Of a DNA stretch of 64,000 nucleotides, positions 1 to 12,499 are shown piece after piece. The notes below the pieces were generated by a model, which had not been told where the DNA came from, searched no databases, and was given only the letters and a program-made list of their open reading frames with translations. The translations under genes and the position numbers were made by a program. The DNA lies in contig NC_056732.1 of assembly GCF_019279795.1 (NCBI RefSeq), forward strand, positions 1,071,755,438 through 1,071,819,437. Reading direction: 5' to 3'. This DNA is from Protopterus annectens (Eukaryota > Chordata > Ceratodontiformes > Protopteridae). Within the stretch, counting starts at the first letter, position 1, and the number at the start of each line of letters is the position of its first letter.

Positions 1-590
1 TTTTTATTTTTTTATAGAAAATCTCACCAAGGCGACACTATGTAGACTGTAATTATATAGCATATATCATGGACCGAAGTAGGTCAAATATTCAAAGAGA
101 CAGCTAGATGCACAACACCCAGGATAAAAAAAGTGCCCACTCCTGGTAGGTGCACTGGTGCCAGGACTAGAAAAAAATGAGTGTAGAATCCTCAAAATAT
201 GGAAACATTCATACAATGTGGCCAGGCCAGGTCGAGGGAGAGGATAGCTGCCCTGTTGTAGAAGGATGCAGCAGTTCAAAAAAATCACAAACACTAATAG
301 CCAAAGAAGAGACAACGATGATAGAGTGAACTATTAAAGATAAAAAAGAAATTACGTATTGTTAAGTACTATGCAAAAAGCCCAGAATTTCCAGACACAA
401 GATATACAAAAAGATTTTGAGAAATTAGAGGAACAAAAAATACTTCCACAAGGAAAAACTGTCAGAAGCTTCAAATAAAACTTTGTGGTCATTAATACAA
501 CTGATTTGTGAAAAACAGTATATAGACCAAGAAATTTTGAAAAGTATCTGAGAATGTGTGAAAATATAAACAAAACCTACATACTTTTGA
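1..590. other. unassigned AT-rich sequence upstream of a LINE
   Basis: I see no supported gene here. The stretch is AT-rich with scattered stops in all frames. It may be the 5' untranslated or outer N-terminal part of the plus-strand LINE that becomes recognisable near position 595, but no motif confirms this. Confidence 0.3.
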
Positions 591-599
591 AAGCATAAA

Positions 600-1735
600 A
601 AAGAAATATGGACGTGGGAAAACGATTTGCTATGGTGCAATATTTATACAAAGGAGAAAGCCAAATTACTCAACATAAAGAAAGCTGCCCCAAAGACATG
701 CAAAGAGAAATACAGGCAAAGGCATCCAGACATTGAAAATTTCACAATAAAAAAAATATCCAAGCGGGAATGTGGAAAGGAAGATTAGTAAAGTAGAAGT
801 TAAAAAAACAGAACTTGAAGTTATGGAGTGCCTGAGAAGTGAAGGATTTGGTGTAGAAGGTCTAACACAGGTTACATCACAGCATGATGGAACAAGTCCC
901 CAAAGTAAGAAGAAACAGGAATATCAGGAGACATCTGAAGAAATATGGACATGGAAAAGAAAGAGAGATTTAAAATGGTGTATTATCTATGCAAAGGAGA
1001 AAGCAAAACTAATCAATACAAAAAGAGCAGCACCAAAGATATTTGAAGAGAAATACAGGCAAAGGAAACTGAACAAGGAAAATTTTACAATACAAAAAAT
1101 AAGAAGATAAACAGGAAAAGTAGAAAAAGGAGATTAGTAATGGAGAAATTAAAGAAACAGAAACTGAGTTTATGGAGTACACCCAATGTGAAGGATTTGA
1201 TGTAGAAGGTCTAACACAGGTTACAGCACAGCAGGACGGAGTGAGTCCCCAAAGCAGGGAGAAACAGGAAGATCAGAAAACATATGAAGAAGAAATATGG
1301 ACAGGGGAAAGAAAAAGAGATTTAATATGGTGTAATATTTATGCAAAGGAGAAAGCAAAATTAAGCAATATAAAAAGAGCAGCACCCAAGATATTTGAAG
1401 GGAAATACAGACAAAGGAATCCGGACATGGACAAAAAATAAGAAGACAAAGAGGAAAAGTAGAAAAGGAGATTAGTAATGGAGAAGTTAAAGAAACAGAA
1501 ACTGAGTTTATGGAGTACACCCAATGTGAAGGATTCAGTGTAGAAAATCTAATTCAGAAATCACCACAACAGGATAGAGCAATGGACCTCCAAATTAAGG
1601 GGAAAGCAGTGGAACAGGAAGCAATTGGTCAGGTGTCACGAAGATATTTTGGATCCTTCCAAGGAAACCAGTATAAACATTTACTTGAAGCTGGACAGCA
1701 AGGAATAAAGAGGAAACTATGGAAACTCTGACAGT
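600..1735 (+). repeat. three to four tandem ~345-bp units in the LINE N-terminal region
   Basis: The motif AAATATGGAC recurs near 603, 940 and 1293. The motif GTAGAAGGTCTAACACAGG recurs at about 850 and 1200, with a diverged form near 1540. The spacing is therefore roughly 345-350 bases. Each unit is mostly open in the plus frame and encodes a lysine-rich segment with the core WC-IYAKEKAKL-NIKRAAPKIFE--YRQR. The units are imperfect copies, so the duplication is old. I do not recognise the domain; its basic composition would suit nucleic-acid binding, which is inference. Confidence 0.75.
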
Positions 1736-2639
1736 CAATGCTGAAGTGATAGGCCAGAGAGTTCCCATATAACAGAGCAATGGATGTCACTGGATGAAAC
1801 TGAACAAAATGTGCCACAGGAAGATGCAAGAGAACTTTCTATAGAATACCCGCAGGAAATTGAAAACAAAAAATGTGCCCCCAGTTTAGAAGAAAACGAA
1901 CTAAGAGAAGAGTTAATTGATTTAATAGAGATGGACTTATAAAAATCAATGAAAGAAATAGACTGCAGAAGGTCAATAAAATCCAAAAAGTCAGAAGTGT
2001 GAAAAAAACAAATGAAGACAGTAATTAGGACTACCCACAGAGATCTATGCGGTATAATAGAAGTAAACAGGATATATTATTGTGCAGCTAAATTAATAAC
2101 TGAAAGTTCTACCACAAGAACACAGGGTAGTGAGGGAAAGGAAGGGGAGAAATCAAATGCCATCATGGAAGTATCGAACAGAGAAAACTATGAAGCAATT
2201 AAGACAAGCAGTGTTACTGTCAGAAGAGTAGAAAAGAGGGAAAAGATCAGCAAAAATACTTAGAAAGACAGACATGACGAAAACAATGCACAGTATCAGA
2301 ACAGATCAGGATCTATCCTGTGCTATTGCAAATAACAAAATCTCAGCACAGGTGGAAAAACTTTAGAAGATACGAAGATAAATATAAAGAAAAAGTACAA
2401 AATAAGCAATTTATTGAAGGCCCAAAAAAGTTTTATATAGAATTGGGAAACAAGATAAAAGGAATTGAAAGACCACTAAAAAAAGAAAAAATAGCTGTAT
2501 TTTGGAGAAGTATCTATGACGATCCTGTGGAACAAGGATGCTAAATGGATAGAAGTAAAATAAAGTATAAGAAGTTTAAAATGGTACAGGATATGAAATG
2601 GGATGAAGTGACAGCCACAGAGATTGACGCAAAGTTAAG

Positions 2640-3960
2640 AAATACCTCTAAATGGAAAACCCCAGGCCCAGCTTCTGGTTAAAATTATTAACATCTCTGT
2701 GCGGAGATTTAGTCATGAGTAAGAATTATTTATATTTACACCCCAAGCAGATACCAACCTGGCTAACAGCAGGAAAAACAATGCTCCTACTTAAGAGTGA
2801 ACCTGCAAGCTACCCTAAAAATTATAGACCAATAACTTGCCTACCAACGTTGTATAAACTATATACTGGAATTGATGCAGACAGAGATTACAATCATTTA
2901 GAAGAAAACTCAATTATGGCGATAGAACAAAAGGGCAATAAAAGAAATTCATATGGAACAAAGAATACTTCTTGTTAAATAAAGTCATAGTGGAGAACTG
3001 TAAAAGGGGAAGAATCTAAGTATGGCATGGACTGACTACAAAAAAGCATTTAATAGTATTCCACACTCATGGTTAAGAGAGTGCTTAAAAATGTATAATA
3101 TACACCCCCCTACACTGATCAACTACATTACAGTGACCATGAAACAGTGGCAGCCCACTCTGCAATTAAGCTATAACAAAGGACAAATTATTATTCCAGG
3201 AATAAAGATTCAAATGGGGATATTCCAGGGTGGCTCTCTGTCACTGCTGCTATTCTGCCTTGCTTGTCTACTTAACAGCTTAGGCCATGGTTATAATCTG
3301 GCTCCCAGAAGACTTATCTTCTCGGTCGATGATTTAAAACTGTATAGCTCATCAGATGAAAAACTGAAAGCACAACTGCAAGTTACCAAAACTTTTTCAG
3401 ATGATATAAGAAAGTGATTTGGTCTTGATAAATGTGCAAAAGCAACTTTTAAAGCAGGAAAACTGCAGCACCAAGGAAACATCAGTTTGGGACAAGAATG
3501 TGATGCAAACAAACTTGAGCAAGAGGAAGTGCATAAATATTTGGTAAATGAAGGATCAATAAAACATGATAAATGTGAATAAGACTTAGTAAGGAATATT
3601 TTGGAAGACTTGAATTAATCCTGAAAAACAGCACTGATCTAGGAACAAAATCCAAGCTATAAACCAATCTGTTCTTCCTGTCCCAACTTACAGTTTTGGA
3701 GTGACAGACTGGCCCCAAAATATGCTGGCCAGATTACACAAAAAAACAAGGATGTTTCATGCTCACCAAATGATTTATAAAAATCAGTGCATACCAAAAT
3801 TATATATTCCCCATTCCAAAGGAGGGACAGGCCCCCTTTAAATCGATTACATGTATAGATCTGCAATCATGGGACTCCACACATATCTGCTGACCTCACA
3901 AGACCCAAATGTAGTGAAAGTTTTGAAACGTGAGGAGAACAAATCTAAGATGACTTCCCT
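2640..3960 (+). pseudogene. RT domain of the R2-type LINE (broken)
   Basis: Fragments 2652-2978 and 3022-3417 carry the RT fingers and palm; the later palm/thumb is spread over three frames to about 3960. Family RTs copy element RNA at the nicked target site. Here the polymerase box reads SVDDLK, and the usual QGDS box reads QGGSL, losing an aspartate. At least one frame change lies between 2978 and 3022 and stops follow after 3417. The region continues downstream into the zinc-knuckle and endonuclease remnants. It cannot encode a working enzyme. Confidence 0.7.
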
Positions 3961-4289
3961 GCTTAAGCTAGCATAAGCATATCGGTGACAGTAGGAATGG
4001 AAATCAAACCACAAGTAGACAAAAATCAGGCAGTAACTGAATGTGCCAAAAACACAAAAAGAATATAAGGAGAAGGACCAGATGAAAAGGCAAAAAATGT
4101 GGAAAATGCATAAATATGGTTGTAAGTATAGAAAACTTCTGGAAGAGCTTCATGTTGATCAGGAACAAACAGGAATGGTTAAGGAAATGCAAATTCAAAC
4201 CAAGAGATCAAAGGTTAATACTGGCAGCATAAGATAGTGGGCTACATACACGTTGGTTTACAAAGTCCACTGAACATGTGGGAGAAACA

Positions 4290-4870
4290 GACAAATGTAG
4301 GTTTGTAAAACTGAATTGGAAACAGTTACACACCTTGTTGTTGGTTGTGAGATACTAATGGCAGAAAGACTGTATACTGAAAGGCATAATAATGTGGCAA
4401 TACAGTTGTACTGGGGATTGTGCAAATGGTATTGAAGAGGCTGAAAAACACTGGAAAAATGACCCACAAAACATCATAGAAAATGAAGTCGATATCACAT
4501 GGAATCATCCATTATCCACAGTTCAAAAGACAGATGCTAGATAATCGAATATAGTGTCCATAAAAAGAAGACAAAGTAGCACTTATCACTGAAATCGCCA
4601 CACCCAGTGACTAGTGTCTTGCTTAGAGACAGAGAGAGAGATGTCATAAAATAACAGGATTTGCAGGCAGAAATGAGAACAATGTGGAAGAAAGATACAG
4701 ACAGTTCCAATAGTAGTAGGAGCAACGGATCTCAAAAAAATAATTTATATTCGTATTTAGATATGTTACCAACATATGCAACTCCGTATGAATTGTAAGA
4801 GGAGTCATTGCTGAGCACATTTCAGGTGCTACGAAGAGCACTTCTGGCTGACAAAGACTGAAACAATACT
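4290..4870 (+). pseudogene. C-terminal zinc-knuckle and endonuclease remnant of the LINE
   Basis: Short pieces in shifting frames resemble the C-terminus of R2/R4-type proteins: a cysteine/histidine knuckle (C-ETVTHLVVGC...RHN) at about 4300-4420, then VPIVVGAT near 4705, then YLDMLPTY and a leucine-rich ending with STFQVLRRALL near 4815-4848. In the family this part nicks the DNA target. Stops at several places (for example after YEL near 4798) show that it is dead. Assignment is by motif resemblance only. Confidence 0.55.
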
Positions 4871-4879
4871 AATCTCATG

Positions 4880-6884
4880 AATTTTAATCAGACTTTGACT
4901 TAGGAATGTGGTCCATTCCTGTCATGGTATTAGAAACCCAAAAGATTTGAAGAAATAAAAAAGGTTAACAAATTGAAGCAGTCATGAAAAAAATTTATAT
5001 GGCTGGAATAAAGAGTGGATGGCTGTACACTCCTTGCTACACAGACATACCAAGTCCAAGACTAGATCATCACAGAGGAAGTTTGAGTATGTTACATTCA
5101 TTGTACAGGAAATAAAATCACCTTTTTGACAGTGTTATCTCAACGTTAGTATACTTAAGAAGCAAGCATGTGGGGATGCAGAAAGGGTTTGCTCCTGCAA
5201 TAAACTGGTTTATTTTTCTTTTCCCAGTATGTAAATACAGTACTGTATATACCCTTAAACAGTGTGCATTCTGTGTAATATTGCCACCTTTTCTTTATTC
5301 GACCTGTTGAGTGTTAGGAGTGTATGTAGCTGGCCTATATACATTGCATCTGCTTGGTGCTTTCAAAAACTCCCTTAAAATTTTGAAAAGCAGGACACAC
5401 AAACTCTCTAACTACAAGTGAAGACATCCTTATAGTGATCAGTTGCTGATTCATCTTACCAGGGAAGTTACTTCAGTTATCTGAATTAATTGCCTTATGT
5501 GACTCAAAGTTGTCGTGTTAAAGCAATTACTGACAGCTAACTACAGTCAAGATCCTGAAATCAATGTAATAATGCCACACTTATGATTGGTTTATTTTGG
5601 TAACAGAATTCATAGCCATACAAACATCTCACCTATATTTTGAAATTAACTGCTGTAACTTGTCACATGCAGGCTAAAATAATTTATTTCAATCTCAAAA
5701 GAAATCTGCACATTCATATTAAGAATCTTTGCATTACTAGGTATACATCTTGACAACCTTCTGTGAATAATGTAGGATACAAGCACATGGCTTTATTATA
5801 GACATAACTGAAAAACACCAAGGCAGTGAGGTAAAACTTAATTTTCCAAACACATCTTTCAGACTTTGCAAATTTTGCACTGAAGCACTACATTAGTAAA
5901 GCTGTATTTTCTTTGTACTACCATCACTTACAAACATAGTCCAAAGTGATAAAAGCTGATTATATAACCATGCAGAGTAAGCACTATAAATTATAATAAT
6001 CAACATCCATACAGATATTACCTTTCTCGCTCTTTCAGTAATAGTTGGTGCTCTTTGCAACAACTTTTCTTGCAGGAATTCTCTATTCTGCAATTAGAAA
6101 CCACAACATTTAGGGAATGCTGAATTTTAACATTTTACCAAATACAGAAAAAATAAGCAAATGAACAAGTTAACTACTTTTACAAAGCGTCACTAGTAGG
6201 TCATCAGGTGTGAAAGTACACATGGAAAGCTTCCTGGCTAGCAAATGGACATCGGAATTGTGCAATAACGTAAACTCTCTGTTAAAAAAAAAAAGAGAGA
6301 GGCGCTTCCTATATTTGTGCCCACTAGCCACCTCTGGATTTGCAAGACAGCATTGAAAGGGCCAGCAGCATAGGAAACAAGCAAATGCAACAACAGCAAC
6401 TCCCCAGATTTTCAACAGTTAACTTTGTTTAGTAATACTACCTTAAAAAGCAGGCATTATATTAACTAGAGAGGCCATACAAAAGGTGCAAGAAAAACTG
6501 CAGAAAAGTTTTTTTTCTTTTAAACCATCATTTAATAGACAAATGATCCAACAATACACCTAACAATGCAAAGGAATGTTTTTGAGAAATGTTAAGTTTA
6601 ACTAGACATAACCTACTCTTCAATGATTTTCCCTAATGGAATAAATCTTTTCACAGATTAGAGAATGCATTTGATCAAGTGTTTACTTTTTCAGCTGATA
6701 ATATACTTGAAAGCAGAGCTGGAGACACTTTTCAGAAAAGACTGAAACTCACAGTGCAAAATTTCCAGACCTTAATAGATCACTGTCAACAGAATAAGCA
6801 CTCATGGTATCCAGAAGACTCTACTGAACATTTTTTCTGTTTAATCTTGGACAAATACAATGCCCAGAGTCACTGAAGTTAGGA
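4880..6884. other. about 2 kb with no recognised element
   Basis: I see no repeat family or supported gene. Short open stretches lie at 5893-6093 and 6170-6415 on the minus strand and at 6679-6876 on the plus strand, but none has a recognised domain. One small segment on the minus strand has good splice signals and is listed separately. The rest is AT-rich, probably intergenic or intronic. Confidence 0.35.
6022..6087 (-). other. candidate 66-bp host exon, weak
   Basis: On the minus strand a pyrimidine-rich tract ending in TTGCAG at 6088 precedes 22 open codons (NREFLQEKLL then QRAPTITERARK), followed at 6021 by GTAATA, a usable donor. Both edges are in phase 0. The peptide is hydrophilic and could be a helical segment. 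I do not recognise the gene, and no neighbouring exon joins it in frame. A chance match is quite possible. Confidence 0.2.
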
Positions 6885-7327
6885 TGTACAGCTGTATAAG
6901 TAAACATACCATAACAGTACATGTTTGTATGAACCACTGCTGCATTAGCCTAAGCTATATAGATTATTGTGCAAGGATGCAATAGCCAGTCAACTTCCAA
7001 AGTTTCAGAGCACTCTACTCGCTCCCAAATGGTCAGCTCAAGCTGAGCTGACTGAAAAGTCAGATTTGGGCAGCAGACCCTTCAGAGCTTTCATGCCAAC
7101 AGAGAAAGGGAGGCTGAGTCCTGAAAGAACAACGCTAGGAACAACAAAAATATGTATCCACACCCTGGGAATAACGCACCAAAAAACAAGGGGGGTGGAG
7201 GGAGCGGCAACTACAGCAGTCATCAATCGAACATCTATTGTGTTAAGTTTGCTTATACAACTGTACTGTGTTGTTCATACTAATGACTGCTGCAATCGCC
7301 TAAGCTTTATGGGTAGATTGCCATAAC

Positions 7328-8300
7328 TTAAAAATGCTGGGAACTGGAAGAAGAGTAGTCCAGGAGCCCCTGGAGAATGGTCTTAGCAAAGCCGGCTGTA
7401 GACCTTGAGATGGAATCAGGCTTAAAGAGCTTTGTAAAAGTATGAACAGAGGACCAAGCTGCTGCTTCTAAAATATGTCTAGAATCCAACCCTTCCAAAA
7501 ACATAGATGAAGCCAATGCCCTTTTAGAGTGGGCCTTGACCCTGCCTGGAATAGTTTTGTTGTGATTAGTATAACAAATGGCAACCTTAGACAACCATTT
7601 GGAAATAATATTTTTTTGACAAAGGTTGTCCCCTCTTAGTTTCACAAGAAATAAACAACTGATCTGAATGTGTGACATTTAGTTCTATCAATATAGTACC
7701 CAGGTTGCCTGTATGCATCCAAGGTATGGAGTAGCCATTCTCTCATTTTCAAGGTCAGGAAAGAAACCGGGGGAGATGGATAATTTGGCTTAAAGTAAAC
7801 TTGGGTAACACTTTAAGCATAAATAAGGATTAATTTTTCAAAGAAAACCTGCCCCTGTGGAAAATGAGGTAGGGCTGAGTCAACGCAACAGCTTGCAACT
7901 CGGATACCATAACTGCAGACGGCGTAGAAATCAGCAATTGTTTTCCATGTTAAGAACCTCATGCCAGCCAGGTTAGTTGGTTCAAATGGAGAAAGTACTA
8001 GCTTCTACAGCACAAAATTAAGATCCCAAGGACAGACTAACAATTTTCTAGAAGGCCTCCTACACAAAGCTCCTTTCAAAATCATTTTAAAATGAGAACA
8101 CATTGAAAAAGGAGGATGCATGAGTAGACATGCTCAAATGGCTGACAAATGAACCCTGATGGAAGAGTAAGAAAGTTAATAAGACAGTAATAAACACAAC
8201 TATTATAAAAAAGGAGAACAACTAGCTCTAAATGGGTGCTGGGTTATGTTGGCACCAACAAGAAAACCTATTCTACTTGTTAATATACGATTTTCTAGTA
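7328..8300 (-). pseudogene. tyrosine recombinase remnant, copy A
   Basis: The C-terminal 116 codons (7328-7678) keep the end of the catalytic domain. AHSKRALASS corresponds to the HxxR box of other copies (HSTRAAATS), and ILEAAAWSSVHTFTKLF to the segment that ends in the nucleophile, where the expected tyrosine (KHY or KLY elsewhere) is replaced by phenylalanine. In DIRS elements this enzyme inserts the circular DNA. The upstream part is scattered over frames up to about 8300. The lost tyrosine and the frame breaks make it inactive. Confidence 0.65.
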
Positions 8301-8365
8301 GCAGACTTTCTTGCATTCATCAGTAACCTGTTACATGTTCTTTGTAAACATGTGCCTAAAGGGAA

Positions 8366-10030
8366 TCAAGACATCATCATTAAGGCAGTCAACTGAAGTT
8401 GACTGCAGTTGGGGTGTATCAAACACTCCTGAACTTGTATGAGTAGATACAGTCTGTGAGGAAGCCTGTGGTAATTACCACTGGACATTTTCAAAAGACA
8501 AGAGAACCACTGTTGCCTTGGCCAGAAAGGAGTCATCACAATGAACATGGGAGAACTATTCCTCATCTTCAGAAGCATCCTGGATATCAGTGGAAGGTGT
8601 GGAAAAGCATACAGGAAAATTCTTGTCCAAGAGAATAAAAGGCATCTATCTTCAAGGCCTTCTTACATGGAGTCCTGGAGCAGAATCTTGCCAGAGGATT
8701 GTACAGAGATGACACACATAGGTCTGTTTGAGGAATTCCGCACAGGTGGATCAAATCTTGGTACACCACCTGATCTACTTTCCACTCCAGGAGGTCTGCC
8801 TCGCTGCCATACAATTTTGCTTTGACAAAATGTAGGATGCCATACAGTGAGACTGTGCTGTGAAGCTACATCCCAAGCTAAATGGCTAGTCTGCAAAAGG
8901 GGTACAATCTGGTTCCTCCTTGCTTGTTGATGTACCATATATGTCTGTAGTACTGTCTGTAACAACTTGATGAGATCTCTTAGACCAAAGATGATTCAAA
9001 AAGTAGAGTGACTTCATAAGGGCAAACATATGTATTATATTTATGTGCTTGCAACTGTCCTTGCTTTTCCGCACACATGTTGCACTTTTATCCCTCCTAA
9101 AACTGCTCCCCAAGCAGTCTAAGGCATCTACAGTGATCCCACTGCCTTGGAAAAAGGAAGAAGCAGAGACCTGGGTTTAAGGATATTTGTCTCCATCAAA
9201 TTATTTCCCTTCTGATAAACCCCGACACTGGGATTTGAAAGGACAAAGGATGGTGCTGCTGGGATAAGAGTGACTTCAGCTACTACTGTGTCTTTCTCAT
9301 GTGGAGTCTTGCCAAGGGTATCATGAGATTCATAGATGCCATGAGACCCAAAATCCTGAGGTATTCCCTCTCAGTGATCTAAGTCCGAGTGGAAAACCTT
9401 AGAAACAGGTCTAGAAAAACTTTCAACTGAGGTGTTGACCTGACACCTCAGGAACACAATCCTGTGTGACGGAGTCAAAAACACCTTTGGATGTTCTCCT
9501 GGAAACTCAGCTTGTGTAAGGGATCTCTCACTCAAGTGACAGAGACTTTGAAAAAGATAAGCAAGTCATCTAAATTTGGGAAAATGTGGATACTCTATGG
9601 CCTGCAATGAGCAATAATTACAGCTACACACTTTGTGAACACTCTTAGTGCAGAAGATAGTCCAAAGGATAAGGTAGAGAACTGATGATGTGATCGGGAC
9701 ACAAAGCCAAAAGTCTGAAGTATGGATGAACAGGGATGTGAGATAATCATCTTTTAAATCTAAAGTTACTAGGAAATTTGAAAGATGAAGAAGAGGTAAC
9801 TTGGTTAAGAAGTAACAGCATTTTGAACTTGGGTACTATCACAAACAGGTTTAGGAAAGAAAGCTCCAGTACTGGTTTCCAAGCAATTTCTTTACTTGGC
9901 AATAAAAACATCCTTAAATAAAAACCTTATCCAATCTAGGGAGGAGGGACTGGTTCCATTACTCCCTGGGGAAGCATGCGATGAAGTAGAGGTGAAAATA
10001 GAGTCTGGTCCAGTGTATGCGGGATTATGC
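8366..10030 (-). pseudogene. RT/RNase H remnant, copy A
   Basis: Pieces match other copies in order: TPFWPRQQWFSCLL (8366-8578) is the APDWPRQHWYPLL segment after RNase H, LKIDAFYSLGQEF (8587-8814) the WKVDALSFSW segment, and VTDSTTDIYGTSTSKEE (8886-9113) the RNase H box TDNTTVMWYINKQ. RT residue traces run from about 9560 to 10030. Frames change repeatedly, so only alignment to the younger copies shows what it was. Confidence 0.6.
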
Positions 10031-10059
10031 CCTGAAAAGGATGCATTTCCTCCCACTGT

Positions 10060-12120
10060 CATTTATAACCCTGATGAATGACCTTCAGAAACTATTTGTC
10101 TGACAATGACTCTTGCCAAAGTCAAAAGTGGAGATTCAGACATTCTGGAAGTGGAAAATGACTGCCAGGGTGGGAGACCAGGTCCTTTAAAATAGGCATT
10201 CTGATTTGTTGGGTTGTCCTTGGTTTTGGGTGTTTCCTGAATTCTTTTTCGAAAACCCCTTGCCATTTCTTCTTAAAACACATTTCTCTACATTTTGTTG
10301 AGACTATTTATTTTGCTTTTTTGCCAAATGTGGATGAAGGATTAGAGAATCCCTTAGAAAATCTGGACAGCTGGAAAAATGTTACAGATTTCCTGTATTA
10401 CCTTGCCCCTTTTCATCATACTTTTTCCTCTGCAGCACTGGGCCAAACAAAATGTCTATTCAAAGAAGAATTCAAATCCTCATTTTTATCATTTGGGAGG
10501 TTCTGAGAACACAACCAGGCAAACCTCCTCAACACAGTACCGGTGGCCAAAGCCCTTGAAGTAACAACTGAGTCATACACACACTGTAAATAATGAGTAG
10601 TGACTTGTACAACAGAAGACATTACGTTAACACAGGATTTTTCCTCACAAGAAGAAACTGAAGAAAAAAACATTCCTCACAATTTCACAATTAGAACAAA
10701 GCTTAACACATGAGCCTGACAATTCAAAATTCTGAAAATCAAAGCTGCAGAAGCATACATTTTTTCCTGTACTTTTCAACTATCATTATCGGAAAAGTAG
10801 GATTGGAATTAACTAAATGTTTAACAGCAACAGGATTAATTAAAGCTATAGCTGCCTGATCAGGTTTGGTAAGAGTGTATAAAAACTTGAAGGACTGAGG
10901 AACTTTATAAATCCTATCTGCCTTTGGAGGGGCAACTAGCTGACCATTAGGAAACTTGCAGGCAGAACTGGACAATGTGAAGGTTCAGGAAATTCCCTCT
11001 GGAACAGCTCATAGTATTTTCTGAGGGACTGGGAAACCTCACTGTTCTTCCATTTACAACACTAGGATATTCTGGAAACAGTTTCAGAGGAATATAAACC
11101 CTCACAAGCAGAATCAGAAACAGAGTTCTCCTCAGAGTCTGAAACAAAAATCTGAGAAAATCCTGTATCTGTGCATTCATCTTCCTGTCCAGATTCTGAA
11201 TTTTGGATCTCCCTGGTCAGAGGTATCCCTCTTTAACCAGAAACTAATTTATACGTAGGGTCAGTAGCCTTAAACCCTTAGCCAGACCCAGTAAATTACT
11301 CCTGTCCAAGGAAACGTGACAGAGTAGAAACTTGTTTAGTTTTCAGTTTCTTTTTGACATAAAAGTGGGGCCATTGGTGTTACTTATGACAACAGCATCT
11401 TCCCCAGGGATAGGCACAACATTCCGACAAAACAAGAAAGCCTTCCATGTTGCCTCTCCTAGGACCAACAAGAAATGCTTTCCCTTTCCCACTGAGGGAA
11501 ACAGCCATAGAGGATGTGGTTAACCCCCTGGTCCATAATGGCTGTGAGTGCTATACCAAAGGGATGTGGGGTAAGAGACGAGTGGCCTGAGGTGCAACAA
11601 ATCACCACAGCAGTCACCCACCTGTAACTAAGGTAAACTGCTAGCCCGCTCTAGTGACAAAGGCCATTTAACTTTTTCTTTTTGTGTCTGTAAGAAAGAC
11701 CAACCAGGGGACTGACAGTTTGATCCATGGTCAAGCTGAAAACGGTGCCTCTCTTCCCAGGGTAAAAAAAGCAGCAAGAGCCTGTAAAAAATTAAGTCTT
11801 CAAAAGTTACTTCTTTCACATAAAAACACAATAAAAAGCACTTTATAACACTTTACCAGCTCCAAAAAGTAAAAGAAACCCAATTTCTTCACAAAAAAAT
11901 GTCAAATACTTTAAACTTTTAAACAGGAAAAAAGAATGCTCACATTTGAAAGTACAATGCAGTCATGTGACAGTCAGTTAAAAAAACAAACTCTTGGCTT
12001 TAAGATACCTTTCCTGAATAGGAAAGTGTTACATTTTTTAAATGTTTTTCTCCAAAAGGAGCTCACCTTACCAGCAAAGGGACAGCACAAGCTGACTGTC
12101 ATTCCTAAAATGCCTCAAGA
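10060..12120 (-). pseudogene. gag remnant and leader, copy A
   Basis: A fragment at 10739-10975 with RIYKVPQSFKFLY corresponds to RYYRVPDSHKFLY in the gag of younger copies. Around 10990-11530 the DNA closely resembles copy I at about 59880-60190, including TTTTCTGAGGGACTGGGAAACC. No long open frame remains. Gag in this family is thought to package the RNA. The part to about 12120 is the leader before the right inverted repeat. Confidence 0.55.
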
Positions 12121-12499
12121 GGGGTGTACTCTTCTGCAGCAGGAAAGGTTTTAACTTGGTGTCTAAACCTGTTATTTTTAGTCAACTCAGCTCAAGCTGA
12201 CCGAAGACTTAAGCATGAGGAAGTTGCCCTGAAGTTTTGGAACCTGACTGGCTGTTATATCCTTGCAGGATATAACCCATATAGCTTGGGGTACTGCAGC
12301 AGTGGATCGGTATGAAGAACATCTGATGTTAAAACTGGTCTCTTGGATTATTTAATTAACTCTGGGTAACAAACTACATTTCTCTGTAATGGAAAAAATC
12401 TGTTATATCTAACAAGAGCAGCATAACGAATGCCTGCAGTGCTGGGAAGATGTCATGAACACATTTTGTTGTTGCATACAGTGAATGAGGTAATGGATA

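Larger units (their letters stand above)
595..4870 (+). mobile_element. R2/R4-type LINE (restriction-like endonuclease class), decayed
   Basis: A single long ORF of a non-LTR retrotransposon can be followed in broken frames. Its order is an N-terminal repeated region (600-1735), a linker, RT (about 2640-3900) and a C-terminal region (about 4290-4860). RT landmarks are KNYRPITCLPTLYK near 2820, AWTDYKKAFNSIPHSW at 3025-3075, GIFQGGSL near 3220 and VDDLKLYS near 3325. C-terminal landmarks are TVTHLVVGCEIL followed by ERHNNVA (4322-4420), and VPIVVGAT near 4705, typical of the C-terminal endonuclease region of early-branching LINEs such as R2 and R4. No apurinic-type endonuclease is seen. Many stops and frame changes make it inactive. 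The exact clade (R2, R4/Dong or a relative) is not settled. The 3' end is not sharply defined. Confidence 0.75.
6885..12322 (-). mobile_element. DIRS copy A, old, ends still visible
   Basis: The left inverted repeat begins near 6885 (TGTACAGCTGTATAAG). The internal complementary region is at about 7205-7325 and contains CTGTACTGTGTTGTTC, a decayed end-to-end junction. The right end is GAAGAACAT at 12314-12322. Between them, on the minus strand, lie recombinase, RNase H/RT and gag remnants in that left-to-right order. Inverted pieces such as CAGCTCAAGCTGA occur near 7031 and near 12190. Every ORF is broken many times. Sequence similarity places A with copies I and J in an older subfamily. Confidence 0.75.

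Noticed and set aside
600..1735. Satellite or CRISPR-like array
   Set aside because: Units of about 345 bases are in a coding frame within a LINE and have no short repeat/spacer structure.
6184..6278. Second candidate exon on the minus strand with acceptor TTTTTAACAG
   Set aside because: Joined to the candidate exon at 6022-6087 it creates a stop at the junction, and the intron would be only 96 bases; no recognised protein.
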